Positions 1 through 5,414 of a stretch of DNA of 5,976 nucleotides are shown here, piece after piece. How positions within the stretch are numbered: position 1 is the stretch's first letter; every line of letters starts with the position of its first letter. The notes below the pieces were generated by a model. The model made no database searches. It was given only the letters and a program-made list of their open reading frames with translations, and was not told the origin of the DNA. The stretch is from Peptoniphilaceae bacterium (GTDB lineage Bacteria > Bacillota > Clostridia > Tissierellales > Peptoniphilaceae), in NCBI GenBank assembly GCA_029983595.1, contig JASBZD010000078.1, forward strand, positions 1 to 5,976, in the 5' to 3' direction. The position numbers and the translations under genes were made by a program.

Positions 1-198
1 GGACTGAGCAATAACAAAGAAAACACAAACGCAAGTGATAATCGTTGGGAATGCGGAAAATGTGGAGAGATAAATACTGGAAACTTCTGCACTAATTGTG
101 GGACAGCGAGAAGTGAAAATCATAAATGTCCTTCATGTGGATATGACCTAGGAGATACTCATCCTAACTTCTGCCCAAACTGTGGCGAAAAACTATAA
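1..198 (+). CDS. C-terminal fragment of a double zinc-ribbon protein, probably SPFH/virion-core-like (YdjI-type)
   Basis: Frame 1 is open from the left edge to TAA at 196-198, giving 65 residues with no start codon in the window, so the gene is cut off at its 5' end. It carries two four-cysteine zinc ribbons: Cys18/Cys21/Cys30/Cys33 (CGKCG, then FCTNCG) and Cys43/Cys46/Cys58/Cys61 (CPSCG, then FCPNCG). The phrase W-x-C-x-x-C-G-x-x-N-T-G-x-F-C-x-x-C-G is typical of the tail of bacterial SPFH-domain 'virion core' proteins, in which a membrane-associated SPFH domain precedes C-terminal ribbons. That assignment rests on this tail alone; another multi-ribbon protein is possible. The stop codon directly abuts the ATG of the SRAP gene, which suggests co-transcription and coupled translation. 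The preceding residues are Asn/Lys/Ser-rich and look like a linker. Confidence 0.7.
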   Translation, partial: GLSNNKENTNASDNRWECGKCGEINTGNFCTNCGTARSENHKCPSCGYDLGDTHPNFCPNCGEKL

Positions 199-792
199 AT
201 GTGTGGAAGATTTATTCTAGATGACGAGACAATCCGCGAGATAATAAATCTTGTAGATAGAATAGATCAGAATATAACTCAAAATCTAGAAGAAAAGAAA
301 TTTAATAGAGATTTTTATCCAACTAGTAAAGCACCCGTTATATCATATAATGACGGACGTGCGCTATCTGAAATGATTTGGGGCTATCCGCATTTTAAGG
401 GATCTGGTGTGATTTTTAATGCTAGAAGTGAGACCGTTATAGAAAAGAGAATGTTTAGAAATGGCATATTAGAAAATAGAGCCGTAATTCCAGTAAAATC
501 ATTTTATGAATGGGATAGAGATAAGAGAAAAAATATAATCTCTAGAGTAGACGATGAAACAATGTATCTAGCAGGCTTTTATGATAAATTCGAAGATGAA
601 GATAGATTTGTAATCCTCACGACATCATCTAATAAGTCAATGGAGAAGATCCACCCTCGAATGCCCGTAATACTAGAAAAAAATGAGATATGGGACTATA
701 TAAAAGACCCATCACTAACTAGAGAAATATTAAATAAAACCCCAAAAGATATAAAATATATAGATATAGAACCCCAACAGACAATGTTTTAG
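199..792 (+). CDS. SRAP domain protein (YedK/HMCES family), abasic-site DNA-protein crosslinking
   Basis: This 197-residue protein is a complete SRAP-family member. Family members covalently trap abasic sites in single-stranded DNA through the N-terminal cysteine, forming a thiazolidine link that shields the lesion. The diagnostic pieces are present: MCGRF at the start (Cys2 becomes the N-terminal nucleophile after Met removal), NARSE at 74-78, the FYEW motif with Glu104, and HPRMP with His152. These match the active-site Cys, Asn, Glu and His known from E. coli YedK. The length is typical of the family. The start is fixed by the need for Cys at position 2. No good Shine-Dalgarno lies upstream (only GGCGA about 10 bases before), and the ATG directly follows the TAA of the zinc-ribbon gene, so translation is probably coupled to it. 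A hairpin terminator follows. No LexA-type operator is visible within the window. Confidence 0.95.
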   Translation: MCGRFILDDETIREIINLVDRIDQNITQNLEEKKFNRDFYPTSKAPVISYNDGRALSEMIWGYPHFKGSGVIFNARSETVIEKRMFRNGILENRAVIPVKSFYEWDRDKRKNIISRVDDETMYLAGFYDKFEDEDRFVILTTSSNKSMEKIHPRMPVILEKNEIWDYIKDPSLTREILNKTPKDIKYIDIEPQQTMF

Positions 793-797
793 AGAAA

Positions 798-833
798 AAT
801 AAAAGCTTAGGAAAATTATCCTAAGCTTTTATT
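798..833. terminator. Bidirectional intrinsic terminator between convergent genes
   Basis: Arms 798-812 and 819-833 form a perfect 15-bp stem (core AAGCTTAGGA/TCCTAAGCTT) around a 6-base loop. On the plus strand the 3' arm runs into TTTTATTATTTTA. On the minus strand it runs into ATTTTTCTCT. It therefore serves both the SRAP gene (ending at 792) and the ABC ATPase gene, whose stop codon (832-834) overlaps the outer end of the stem. Confidence 0.9.
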
Positions 834-1572
834 ATTTTAATACTATTATTTTTTTATTATTGTGGTTTAAAATTTGGACTTCTACTTCGTATACTTCTTC
901 TATATTATCTTTAGTTATAATAGATTCTGTATTTCCTTTTGCGTATTCGCTTCCATTTTTTAAAATCAAGAGCGTATCGCAATAGCTAGATGCAATATTA
1001 AGATCGTGTATTGTCATTATTACACTTATATTTTTATTTTTTGAAAATTCTCTTAATATTTCCATTGTATTTTTTTGGTGCTTTAAATCTAAGTTATTTG
1101 TAGGTTCGTCTAGTACGATTACCCTAGGGTTTTGTGCCATGGCACGCGCTATCATTACTCTTTGTCTTTCTCCGCCGGATAAAGCCGTCATGTCTTTAAA
1201 TACTAAATTTTCTAGAAAAAAACATTTAATTATTGAGTCGATATTAGCTGAGTTTTGTTTATTTTTAATATCTATTCCTAAAGTAATAAATTCATATACT
1301 GAAATCTTATAAATTATAGATAGATATTGCGGTACATATGCGATTAGTTTAGATCGCTCGTTTAGATTTAAACTTTTATAATCTATATTATCAACAAAAG
1401 TCGAGCCTGTTGATTCAAATATATCTAGTATACATTTTAATAGAGTTGTCTTTCCTGCACCATTAGGTCCTATTATTCCTAAAATTTCACCATCGCCTAA
1501 GCTAAAGCTAATATTATCGACATTAATCTTCTTTCCATAGGAGTAGTTTATATTATCTATTTTTATACTCAT
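832..1572 (-). CDS. btuD: Cobalamin/iron-siderophore-type ABC transporter ATP-binding protein (BtuD/FecE family)
   Basis: This 246-residue cytoplasmic ATPase would power corrinoid import as a dimer bound to the FecCD-type permease. All nucleotide-binding motifs are intact: Walker A GPNGAGKTT (35-43), Q-loop Gln82, signature LSGGERQR (131-138), Walker B VIVLDEP with catalytic Glu156, D-loop NNLD (159-162) and H-loop His189. Length and motif spacing fit the BtuD/FecE/FhuC group. Its ATG (1572-1570) overlaps the permease stop as ATGA. A strong AGGAGG site at 1581-1586, 8 bases upstream, supports this start. It is the last gene of the operon and ends in the shared terminator. Sequence alone cannot separate vitamin B12 from iron-siderophore or heme ATPases; the B12 assignment comes from the riboswitch heading the operon. 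Confidence 0.93.
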   Translation of the reverse strand: MSIKIDNINYSYGKKINVDNISFSLGDGEILGIIGPNGAGKTTLLKCILDIFESTGSTFVDNIDYKSLNLNERSKLIAYVPQYLSIIYKISVYEFITLGIDIKNKQNSANIDSIIKCFFLENLVFKDMTALSGGERQRVMIARAMAQNPRVIVLDEPTNNLDLKHQKNTMEILREFSKNKNISVIMTIHDLNIASSYCDTLLILKNGSEYAKGNTESIITKDNIEEVYEVEVQILNHNNKKIIVLK

Positions 1573-2618
1573 CTATAAGTCCTCCTATTAAGGGCAACTT
1601 GATGAAGAAATATTGGTACGCCTATAAATGAAATTACTATTCCTACTGGCATAATTATCGGGGATAAAATCAGCCTTCCTATTGTATCAGAAATAAGCAG
1701 TAATAATGCACCAACTATTGAGCCAAATGGAATAAGATATTTATTATTACTTCCGATTATTGATCTAGCTATATGAGGTGCAGCTAGCCCAACAAATCCG
1801 ATTACGCCCGTAAAACTTATTATTGAAGCGGTCATAAAAGTAGAGATTAATAGTCCATAAATTCTAGTTTTCTTTGGGTTAGTTCCACTTGTTTTAGCTA
1901 GTTCATCATCCATCACAGATAGCATGGTAAAATTTTTATTTAACATCTGAGATGATACTAGACAAATTAATACTATTATCGTTATGATTTTTACATGAGA
2001 CCATTTAGCTCCATTTAAAGATCCAAAAATCCAATTTACTATAGATGCAAGCTTAGTATCTTCTGCTATAAATTGCACTGTAGTAGATAATGCTTGAAAT
2101 AAGTAATTTAATGCGGTTCCTACTAGTATTAAAGAAATCGAGCTAATTGAATTTTTAGAAGATAAAGCAAAAGTTAATAATGCGCATAATAGTGACATTA
2201 AAAATGCAAACACTACTATCGCTATATTATTACTATTAAAAATTGTAAATCCAGACAATATTGCTATTGCCGCCCCAAAACCGGCAGCACTGGAGATCCC
2301 TAGAGTAAAAGGGCTTACTAATGGGTTTCTAGTTACGCTTTGCATTAAAATGCCAGATAATGAAAGACCAGCTCCCGCAGTTAAAGCAAGAACTGTTCTC
2401 GATAATCGTAGATTTAATATTACTTTTTCTGATGTAGATAAATCCACATCGTTTAAAATAGCTTTAATAATTGTTTTTAAAACATCAACTACCGACGATT
2501 CTGTAATTCCTAGAGTCGTGCATATAAGTGATATTATAAGCATTATTATTAGTGATAAAAATATTAAAATCCATTTTTTATATTCTAAGTTTTTAAAAGT
2601 TTTTGAGTATTTTGACAT
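1569..2618 (-). CDS. btuC: FecCD/BtuC-family ABC transporter permease
   Basis: This 349-residue integral membrane protein is the transmembrane half of the importer and is expected to work as a homodimer. Hydrophobic segments run throughout (for example about 16-38, 74-92, 108-125, 131-152, 209-223, 255-280 and 296-335), consistent with the roughly ten helices of the family. Conserved family blocks are clear: RLSRTVLALTAGAGLSLSG (71-89), QSVTRNPLVSPFTLGIS (93-109), GTNPKKTRIYG (245-255) and GFVGLAAPHIAR (274-285). The last lies in the cytoplasmic region that contacts the ATPase. The C-terminus GVPIFLHQVALNRR is also standard. The start codon overlaps the binding-protein stop by one base (TAATG), and only a weak AGAAGA lies upstream, so translation is probably coupled. 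It shares a four-base overlap with the ATPase gene downstream. No lesion is seen. Confidence 0.94.
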   Translation of the reverse strand: MSKYSKTFKNLEYKKWILIFLSLIIMLIISLICTTLGITESSVVDVLKTIIKAILNDVDLSTSEKVILNLRLSRTVLALTAGAGLSLSGILMQSVTRNPLVSPFTLGISSAAGFGAAIAILSGFTIFNSNNIAIVVFAFLMSLLCALLTFALSSKNSISSISLILVGTALNYLFQALSTTVQFIAEDTKLASIVNWIFGSLNGAKWSHVKIITIIVLICLVSSQMLNKNFTMLSVMDDELAKTSGTNPKKTRIYGLLISTFMTASIISFTGVIGFVGLAAPHIARSIIGSNNKYLIPFGSIVGALLLLISDTIGRLILSPIIMPVGIVISFIGVPIFLHQVALNRRTYR

Positions 2619-3766
2619 TATTTTAAATCTTCTGCTGAGTAGAAGTGTCCTTGGATATCTTTAAACCCTTGAAAATCTTCCATCCATGTTTTCCATACTT
2701 CATCTGGGTCTAAATCAGGAAGTAGATCTGGATACATCCATTTAGCGATTTGCATAGTACCCACTAATTTAGATGCTCCTCCATGACTAAATTGTGTCAT
2801 AAAATATATATTATTATTTTTTACCGCGTCTATAGAGTCCCAGCCTGGTCTAGATTTTATCTCGTTATATTTTTCTTGAAATTGTTCTTTTGTAGGAGGT
2901 TCATAAAGCCCAGTTCCTGACATAGCTGCATCAGCAGTAAGGAATTTAACTATATATTGTGGGTTTCTTTCTATTACCGCTTCTGGATCGATTTCATTTT
3001 GGTTAATATTTTCATAGTTTCTAGAAAAAATATTGTCTGCACCAGCTAAAGCTTGCATATCATAGAAATAATCTCCTGGTATTGTAGTTTGATAGTCTTT
3101 AACTTGTTCTAAATAAAGTGTTTTTTTATCTACAGAATCTAATTGTTTATTGATATATTGTAGCTTATCGTTAAAATAGTTATAAAACTTTGTTGCTTGT
3201 TCTTCAGTCCCAAACATCATGCCTATATTCGATACCTGATTTTTAAAATCACTTGTATCGTATCCAGAAATTACAAATACTTTTATTCCAAATGGTTCTA
3301 AGGTTTTCTCTGCTTCTTCAACAGATCCGTTAGAAGGAAGAATTACTACTTGTGGATTTAGCTCTATTATTTTTTCATAATTTAATTCTTTTGCTCCTTT
3401 ACCAATTGTATTATTTGGATCAAAAATAGACCAATACTCTCTATCTTGAGCGGTTCCCATATCTGTTGCTATTACCTTATTTATTGCACCACACGCTCTA
3501 ATTAGCTCGCTATTATATCTATTAGCTACTACTGCTCTTACAACTGGATAAGGTAGGGTTACTTCTCTTCCGATATTATCAGTTAATGTGATTTCTTTAG
3601 TTTTTGTAGATTCAGCAATTTCTGTTTTTTTATTTTCCGTAGAATCTACTTTCTCTGGCTGGGTAGTTTCTCCAGAACCAGCAATTTGTGATTGAGGTTT
3701 ATTGCATGAAGTTAAAATTATACATAATATTAGAAATACCCCCATCATTTTCTTTAAATACTTCAT
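2618..3766 (-). CDS. btuF: Corrinoid/cobalamin ABC transporter substrate-binding lipoprotein (BtuF-like)
   Basis: This 382-residue protein is the extracellular binding component. Residues 1-21 form a lipoprotein signal peptide: basic start, hydrophobic core, then lipobox LTSC with Cys21 as the lipid-anchored residue. A Thr/Glu/Lys-rich flexible tether spans about 22-57. The Peripla_BP_2 (TroA/BtuF-like) fold begins at ITLTDNIGREVTLP (59-72) and includes LNPQVVILP (136-144), a mid-protein helix around 190-210 linking the two lobes, and the C-terminal lobe with RPGWDSIDAVKNNNIYFM (306-323). The C-terminal stretch rich in Trp, Asp and Pro (343-366) is shared, as I recall, with a subset of Firmicute binding proteins. 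An AAGGAGA site at 3776-3782, 9 bases upstream, supports the start. It is the first gene behind the cobalamin riboswitch, which argues for a corrinoid rather than an iron ligand; a cobinamide or other corrinoid preference is possible. Confidence 0.9.
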   Translation of the reverse strand: MKYLKKMMGVFLILCIILTSCNKPQSQIAGSGETTQPEKVDSTENKKTEIAESTKTKEITLTDNIGREVTLPYPVVRAVVANRYNSELIRACGAINKVIATDMGTAQDREYWSIFDPNNTIGKGAKELNYEKIIELNPQVVILPSNGSVEEAEKTLEPFGIKVFVISGYDTSDFKNQVSNIGMMFGTEEQATKFYNYFNDKLQYINKQLDSVDKKTLYLEQVKDYQTTIPGDYFYDMQALAGADNIFSRNYENINQNEIDPEAVIERNPQYIVKFLTADAAMSGTGLYEPPTKEQFQEKYNEIKSRPGWDSIDAVKNNNIYFMTQFSHGGASKLVGTMQIAKWMYPDLLPDLDPDEVWKTWMEDFQGFKDIQGHFYSAEDLK

Positions 3767-3806
3767 TCTAACATATCTCCTTATTTAAATATTAAATTGA
3801 ATATAC

Positions 3807-3840
3807 AAAAAAACGCCTATTTTAGTATAAAAATAGACGC
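3807..3840 (-). terminator. Intrinsic terminator of the cobalamin riboswitch (expression platform)
   Basis: Read on the minus strand, an 11-pair hairpin (arms 3830-3840 and 3813-3823, with two G·U pairs, one of them the outermost) closes a 6-base loop and is followed by seven U residues (3807-3813). It lies about 40 bases before the start of the binding-protein gene and after the B12 aptamer, which is the expected place for transcription attenuation. The leader also places a second U-tract just before the stem (3841-3847). Confidence 0.9.
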
Positions 3841-3867
3841 AAAAAAACTCATTTTTATTACTAAAAT
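3819..3867 (-). promoter_or_regulatory. Predicted antiterminator pairing of the riboswitch
   Basis: On the minus strand the segment ATTTTAGTA (3859-3867) is perfectly complementary over 9 bases to TACTAAAAT (3819-3827), which forms the loop edge and the 3' arm of the terminator hairpin. Forming this helix would break the terminator, so it is the likely ON-state structure when cobalamin is scarce. This is inferred from complementarity only. It is AT-rich and needs folding analysis or probing. Confidence 0.55.
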
Positions 3868-3897
3868 TTACACGGAATTAAGTAATTTACTTATAGC

Positions 3898-4044
3898 TAA
3901 ATAGCAGGCTTTCTGACTTAAGACTATAGTTATCTTTACCTTCTCGATTTCTCAATGGTTTATTAAGATAACAATCTATTTACAGCGACCGGATCGTTCA
4001 AGATTTTCACTTGATTTCCTTTTAAAAATTTCTTTCACTATTTA
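3898..4044 (-). ncRNA. Cobalamin (adenosylcobalamin-type) riboswitch aptamer
   Basis: The minus-strand leader of the transporter operon holds the hallmarks of the cobalamin aptamer. A 7-bp closing helix P1 pairs TAAATAG (4038-4044) with CTATTTA (3898-3904). The conserved core follows: GGAAATCAAGTGAAAATC with a TCAAG/CTTGA helix (4010-4014 with 3998-4002), then GATCCGGTCGCTGTAA (core GGTCGCTG at 3983-3990). A peripheral helix GTTATCTT/AAGATAAC pairs 3965-3972 with 3929-3936. The B12 box AAGTCAGAAAGCCTGCTAT lies at 3901-3919, close to the consensus AGYCAGGAGACCTGCC. Ligand binding is expected to favour the downstream terminator and switch the btuFCD-like operon off. The exact class (AdoCbl versus aquo/methylcobalamin-selective) was not resolved; the large peripheral arm favours the AdoCbl type. 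Confidence 0.95.
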
Positions 4045-4063
4045 ACTTATTCAATTCTAATTG

Positions 4064-4092
4064 ATTATATCAATAAGTATTAACGTTTGCAA
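4064..4092 (-). promoter_or_regulatory. Sigma-A-type promoter of the cobalamin-transport operon
   Basis: On the minus strand, -35 TTGCAA (4087-4092), a 17-base spacer and a perfect -10 TATAAT (4064-4069) predict transcription from about position 4057. That start lies just ahead of riboswitch helix P1 and gives a leader of about 290 bases before the first gene. The -35 sits in a 10-base palindrome, GTTTGCAAAC (4085-4094). Confidence 0.8.
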
Positions 4093-4096
4093 ACTT

Positions 4097-4128
4097 AAAA
4101 AATCCCCATACTATAAGTATGAGGATTT
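4097..4128 (-). terminator. Intrinsic terminator of the stalked membrane-protein gene
   Basis: On the minus strand a 12-pair stem (arms 4117-4128 and 4100-4111, one G·U) with a 5-base loop is followed by a run of six U residues (4097-4102). It starts just after the gene's stop codon at 4132-4134. It ends only four bases before the -35 of the riboswitch promoter, so it insulates the two units. Confidence 0.9.
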
Positions 4129-4131
4129 GTC

Positions 4132-4824
4132 TTATCTTTCTGTTATATCAAATATCTCTTCGCCGTCTTTTATCATTACTGCTGTAGATTTATTATCTAC
4201 TGGGCTTACTATGTGTAGCTCAATTCTCGGCTCGATATTTTCTGTTATTTCTTGTGATGATTTTATTAGATCTTTTTTAAAGTCGCTCCAGAATGTTTGA
4301 AATGCTTTTCCGTCACTTTCTGTGGAGTCTTTTTTAAGATATAAACTTTTTGCATCATTTTTTAAATCAAAATAGTATGCGTTATTATATGCACTATATT
4401 CTACATCTGCTACTTCTTCATAATACTTGTTTAGCTCTTCTTCCATTTTTTTTGTTGCTTCTGAGTTTTTATTTTCATTTGAAGAAGTTTCTGAATTTTC
4501 ATCGCCTTCGTTTTCAGTGTCAGCAGGTTCTTTTGTTTCAGTATTTTCTGTATTTTCGCTATTTTTAGTTTCAGTACTTGTAGCTTCAGTAGGTGGTACG
4601 TTTTCTTCATTTTCTCTTGATACTTCTACTGGTTGAGTTTCTGTAGTTTGTGTGGTTTGAGTAGTAGTTGTAGTTTGTTGTGTTTTATTTTTATCTTTAT
4701 CGTTAGATTTTGAGCAGCGAGAAACTATAAGTAAAATTATTAGTAATAAAACTATTAGCGCGATTATGCGACGACGCATATAGACTTTTCTCATTTCTGC
4801 TTTTGATTTTTTATAATTAGCCAT
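4132..4824 (-). CDS. Unrecognised single-pass membrane-anchored protein with Thr/Glu/Asn-rich stalk
   Basis: I do not recognise this 230-residue protein. Residues 1-19 are strongly basic (KKSK, MRRR) and are followed by one hydrophobic helix (about 20-35). Its positive-inside charge places the rest outside the cell. Cys37 after the helix lies in VSRC, a poor lipobox, so a retained signal anchor is more likely than lipidation. Residues 36-125 are low complexity: a Thr/Gln tract (48-63), then Glu/Asn/Thr/Ser-rich sequence, resembling an extended surface stalk. Residues 126-230 form a small, probably folded domain with Tyr/Asn-rich sequence (134-162), an amphipathic helix (174-195) and a strand-rich end (IELHIVSPV, TAVMIKDGEEIFDI). 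GGAGGA (4829-4834), 4 bases upstream, and a promoter at 4844-4872 support the start. It has its own promoter and terminator, so a link to corrinoid uptake is not implied. Confidence 0.85.
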   Translation of the reverse strand: MANYKKSKAEMRKVYMRRRIIALIVLLLIILLIVSRCSKSNDKDKNKTQQTTTTTQTTQTTETQPVEVSRENEENVPPTEATSTETKNSENTENTETKEPADTENEGDENSETSSNENKNSEATKKMEEELNKYYEEVADVEYSAYNNAYYFDLKNDAKSLYLKKDSTESDGKAFQTFWSDFKKDLIKSSQEITENIEPRIELHIVSPVDNKSTAVMIKDGEEIFDITER

Positions 4825-4843
4825 AATGTCCTCCGTTTTATTA

Positions 4844-4872
4844 ATTATATCAAATTTCTTAATATAAGTTAA
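4844..4872 (-). promoter_or_regulatory. Promoter of the stalked membrane-protein gene
   Basis: On the minus strand, -35 TTAACT (4867-4872, four of six consensus bases), a 17-base spacer and a perfect -10 TATAAT (4844-4849) predict a start near 4837. The transcript would begin almost at the GGAGGA ribosome site, giving a leader of only about 12 bases. Confidence 0.7.
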
Positions 4873-4873
4873 T

Positions 4874-4901
4874 AAAAAAACGGCAATCTTCTAGACTGCC
4901 G
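4874..4901 (-). terminator. Orphan intrinsic terminator-like hairpin on the minus strand
   Basis: On the minus strand CGGCAGTCT (4893-4901) pairs with AGATTGCCG (4881-4889) over 9 bp with one G·U and a 3-base loop, followed by seven U residues (4874-4880). On the plus strand there is no T-run after the stem, so it can act only on minus-strand transcripts. No minus-strand gene lies immediately upstream in the window. It could end a short RNA, stop antisense transcription from the plus-strand genes beyond 5031, or be left over from a lost gene. Confidence 0.75.
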
Positions 4902-5008
4902 ATTAAATCATAATTAAGCTAAGACTAATCCTCCATAAAATTTATATTTATTATTTCATAACTAATAATCTATTCATTCTAATAAATAAAATCAGGAAAT
5001 ATTTATAG
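4902..5008. other. AT-rich intergenic stretch between divergent units
   Basis: This stretch separates the minus-strand hairpin from the plus-strand zinc-ribbon gene. It is very AT-rich. On the minus strand it contains a strong Shine-Dalgarno-like GGAGGA (4929-4934) with no start codon at a usable distance, and only tiny open frames. No tRNA, repeat or other conserved RNA was recognised in it. Confidence 0.5.
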
Positions 5009-5014
5009 TATAAT
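5009..5014 (+). promoter_or_regulatory. Possible -10 element for the zinc-ribbon/TrmH pair
   Basis: A perfect TATAAT lies 16 bases before the ATG of the zinc-ribbon gene. No convincing -35 is found at 15-19 bases upstream and there is no TGn extension, so in such AT-rich DNA it may be chance. If it is used, transcription would begin at about the ribosome-binding site. Confidence 0.4.
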
Positions 5015-5020
5015 ATTTAT

Positions 5021-5027
5021 AGGTGAT
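5021..5027 (+). promoter_or_regulatory. Ribosome-binding site fixing the zinc-ribbon gene start
   Basis: AGGTGAT matches the 3' half of the full GGAGGTGAT anti-Shine-Dalgarno complement. Aligned that way, it has normal spacing to ATG 5031 but is too far from the second in-frame ATG at 5040, so 5031 is preferred. Confidence 0.7.
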
Positions 5028-5030
5028 AAA

Positions 5031-5414
5031 ATGTTTTTTATGCTTTCAATTAATGATAAGATCGATGAAATCTATACTGATGAAAATATACGTGTATGTA
5101 AGGCGTGTGGAAAATATGGAAGATATAGTCTTTTGATGAAATATAGAAGATTTTCCTTATTTTTTATACCAATTTTTAAATTCCATCGTGAGTATTTTGT
5201 AAAATCAAGCTGTTGCGATACTTATTTTACGATTGATGAAGAAGTAGCTTATGATATAGATAGCGGAAGAAAAACTTTTATAAATGATGAGGATATAGAT
5301 ATTTTAGATTATGGATATGAGGCTAATAAAGATTATCTAAAAACTTGTGGCTCTTGTGGATATCAGACTTATGAGGATTTTCAGTATTGCCCAAAATGCG
5401 GAGATAGGCTATGA
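5031..5414 (+). CDS. Small zinc-ribbon domain protein (zinc_ribbon_15-like)
   Basis: This 127-residue soluble protein has no signal peptide. The N-terminal part carries CKACG (Cys23/Cys26), then an aromatic/basic segment with FFIPIFKFHREYFVK (44-58), and KSSCCD with Cys61/Cys62. This layout resembles small Firmicute zinc-ribbon proteins in which an FFIPIxK segment joins two CxxC knuckles. Here the second knuckle is altered (SSCC instead of the usual CxxC). An acidic middle (68-100) leads to a second, intact ribbon: CGSCG (Cys106/Cys109) and CPKCG (Cys120/Cys123). The molecular function of this family is not known to me; zinc binding is inferred from the cysteine pattern. The stop codon overlaps the start of the TrmH-family gene (ATGA), and the GGAGA site for that gene (5400-5404) lies inside the last ribbon codons, so the two are probably translated together. 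Confidence 0.88.
   Translation: MFFMLSINDKIDEIYTDENIRVCKACGKYGRYSLLMKYRRFSLFFIPIFKFHREYFVKSSCCDTYFTIDEEVAYDIDSGRKTFINDEDIDILDYGYEANKDYLKTCGSCGYQTYEDFQYCPKCGDRL

Noticed and set aside
2350..2664. Open frame of 104 codons on the plus strand
   Set aside because: It lies antisense within the well-supported permease gene, has no ribosome site or recognisable domain, and its composition is that of a shadow frame.
832..3766. Iron-siderophore or heme transporter identity for the ABC operon
   Set aside because: The protein families allow it, but the cobalamin riboswitch directly heading the operon makes corrinoid uptake the better reading.
3764..3774. Three-codon frame (MLE) whose stop overlaps the ATG of the binding-protein gene
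   Set aside because: Its ATG sits only about 2 bases after the Shine-Dalgarno core, too close for initiation, whereas ATG 3766 has good spacing and begins a proper signal peptide.
4061..4300. Open frame of 79 codons on the plus strand
   Set aside because: It crosses the riboswitch promoter, a terminator and the antisense of the stalked-protein gene, with no ribosome site and no recognisable product.
4350..4636. Two overlapping plus-strand frames rich in Leu/Phe or Ser/Phe/Val
   Set aside because: They are antisense to the low-complexity Glu/Asn/Thr stalk; the repetitive composition simply mirrors that tract.
4951..4977. Minus-strand mini-frame MNRLLVMK before the orphan hairpin
   Set aside because: It has eight codons and no Shine-Dalgarno upstream; the nearby GGAGGA lies downstream of it. 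There is not enough to call a leader peptide.
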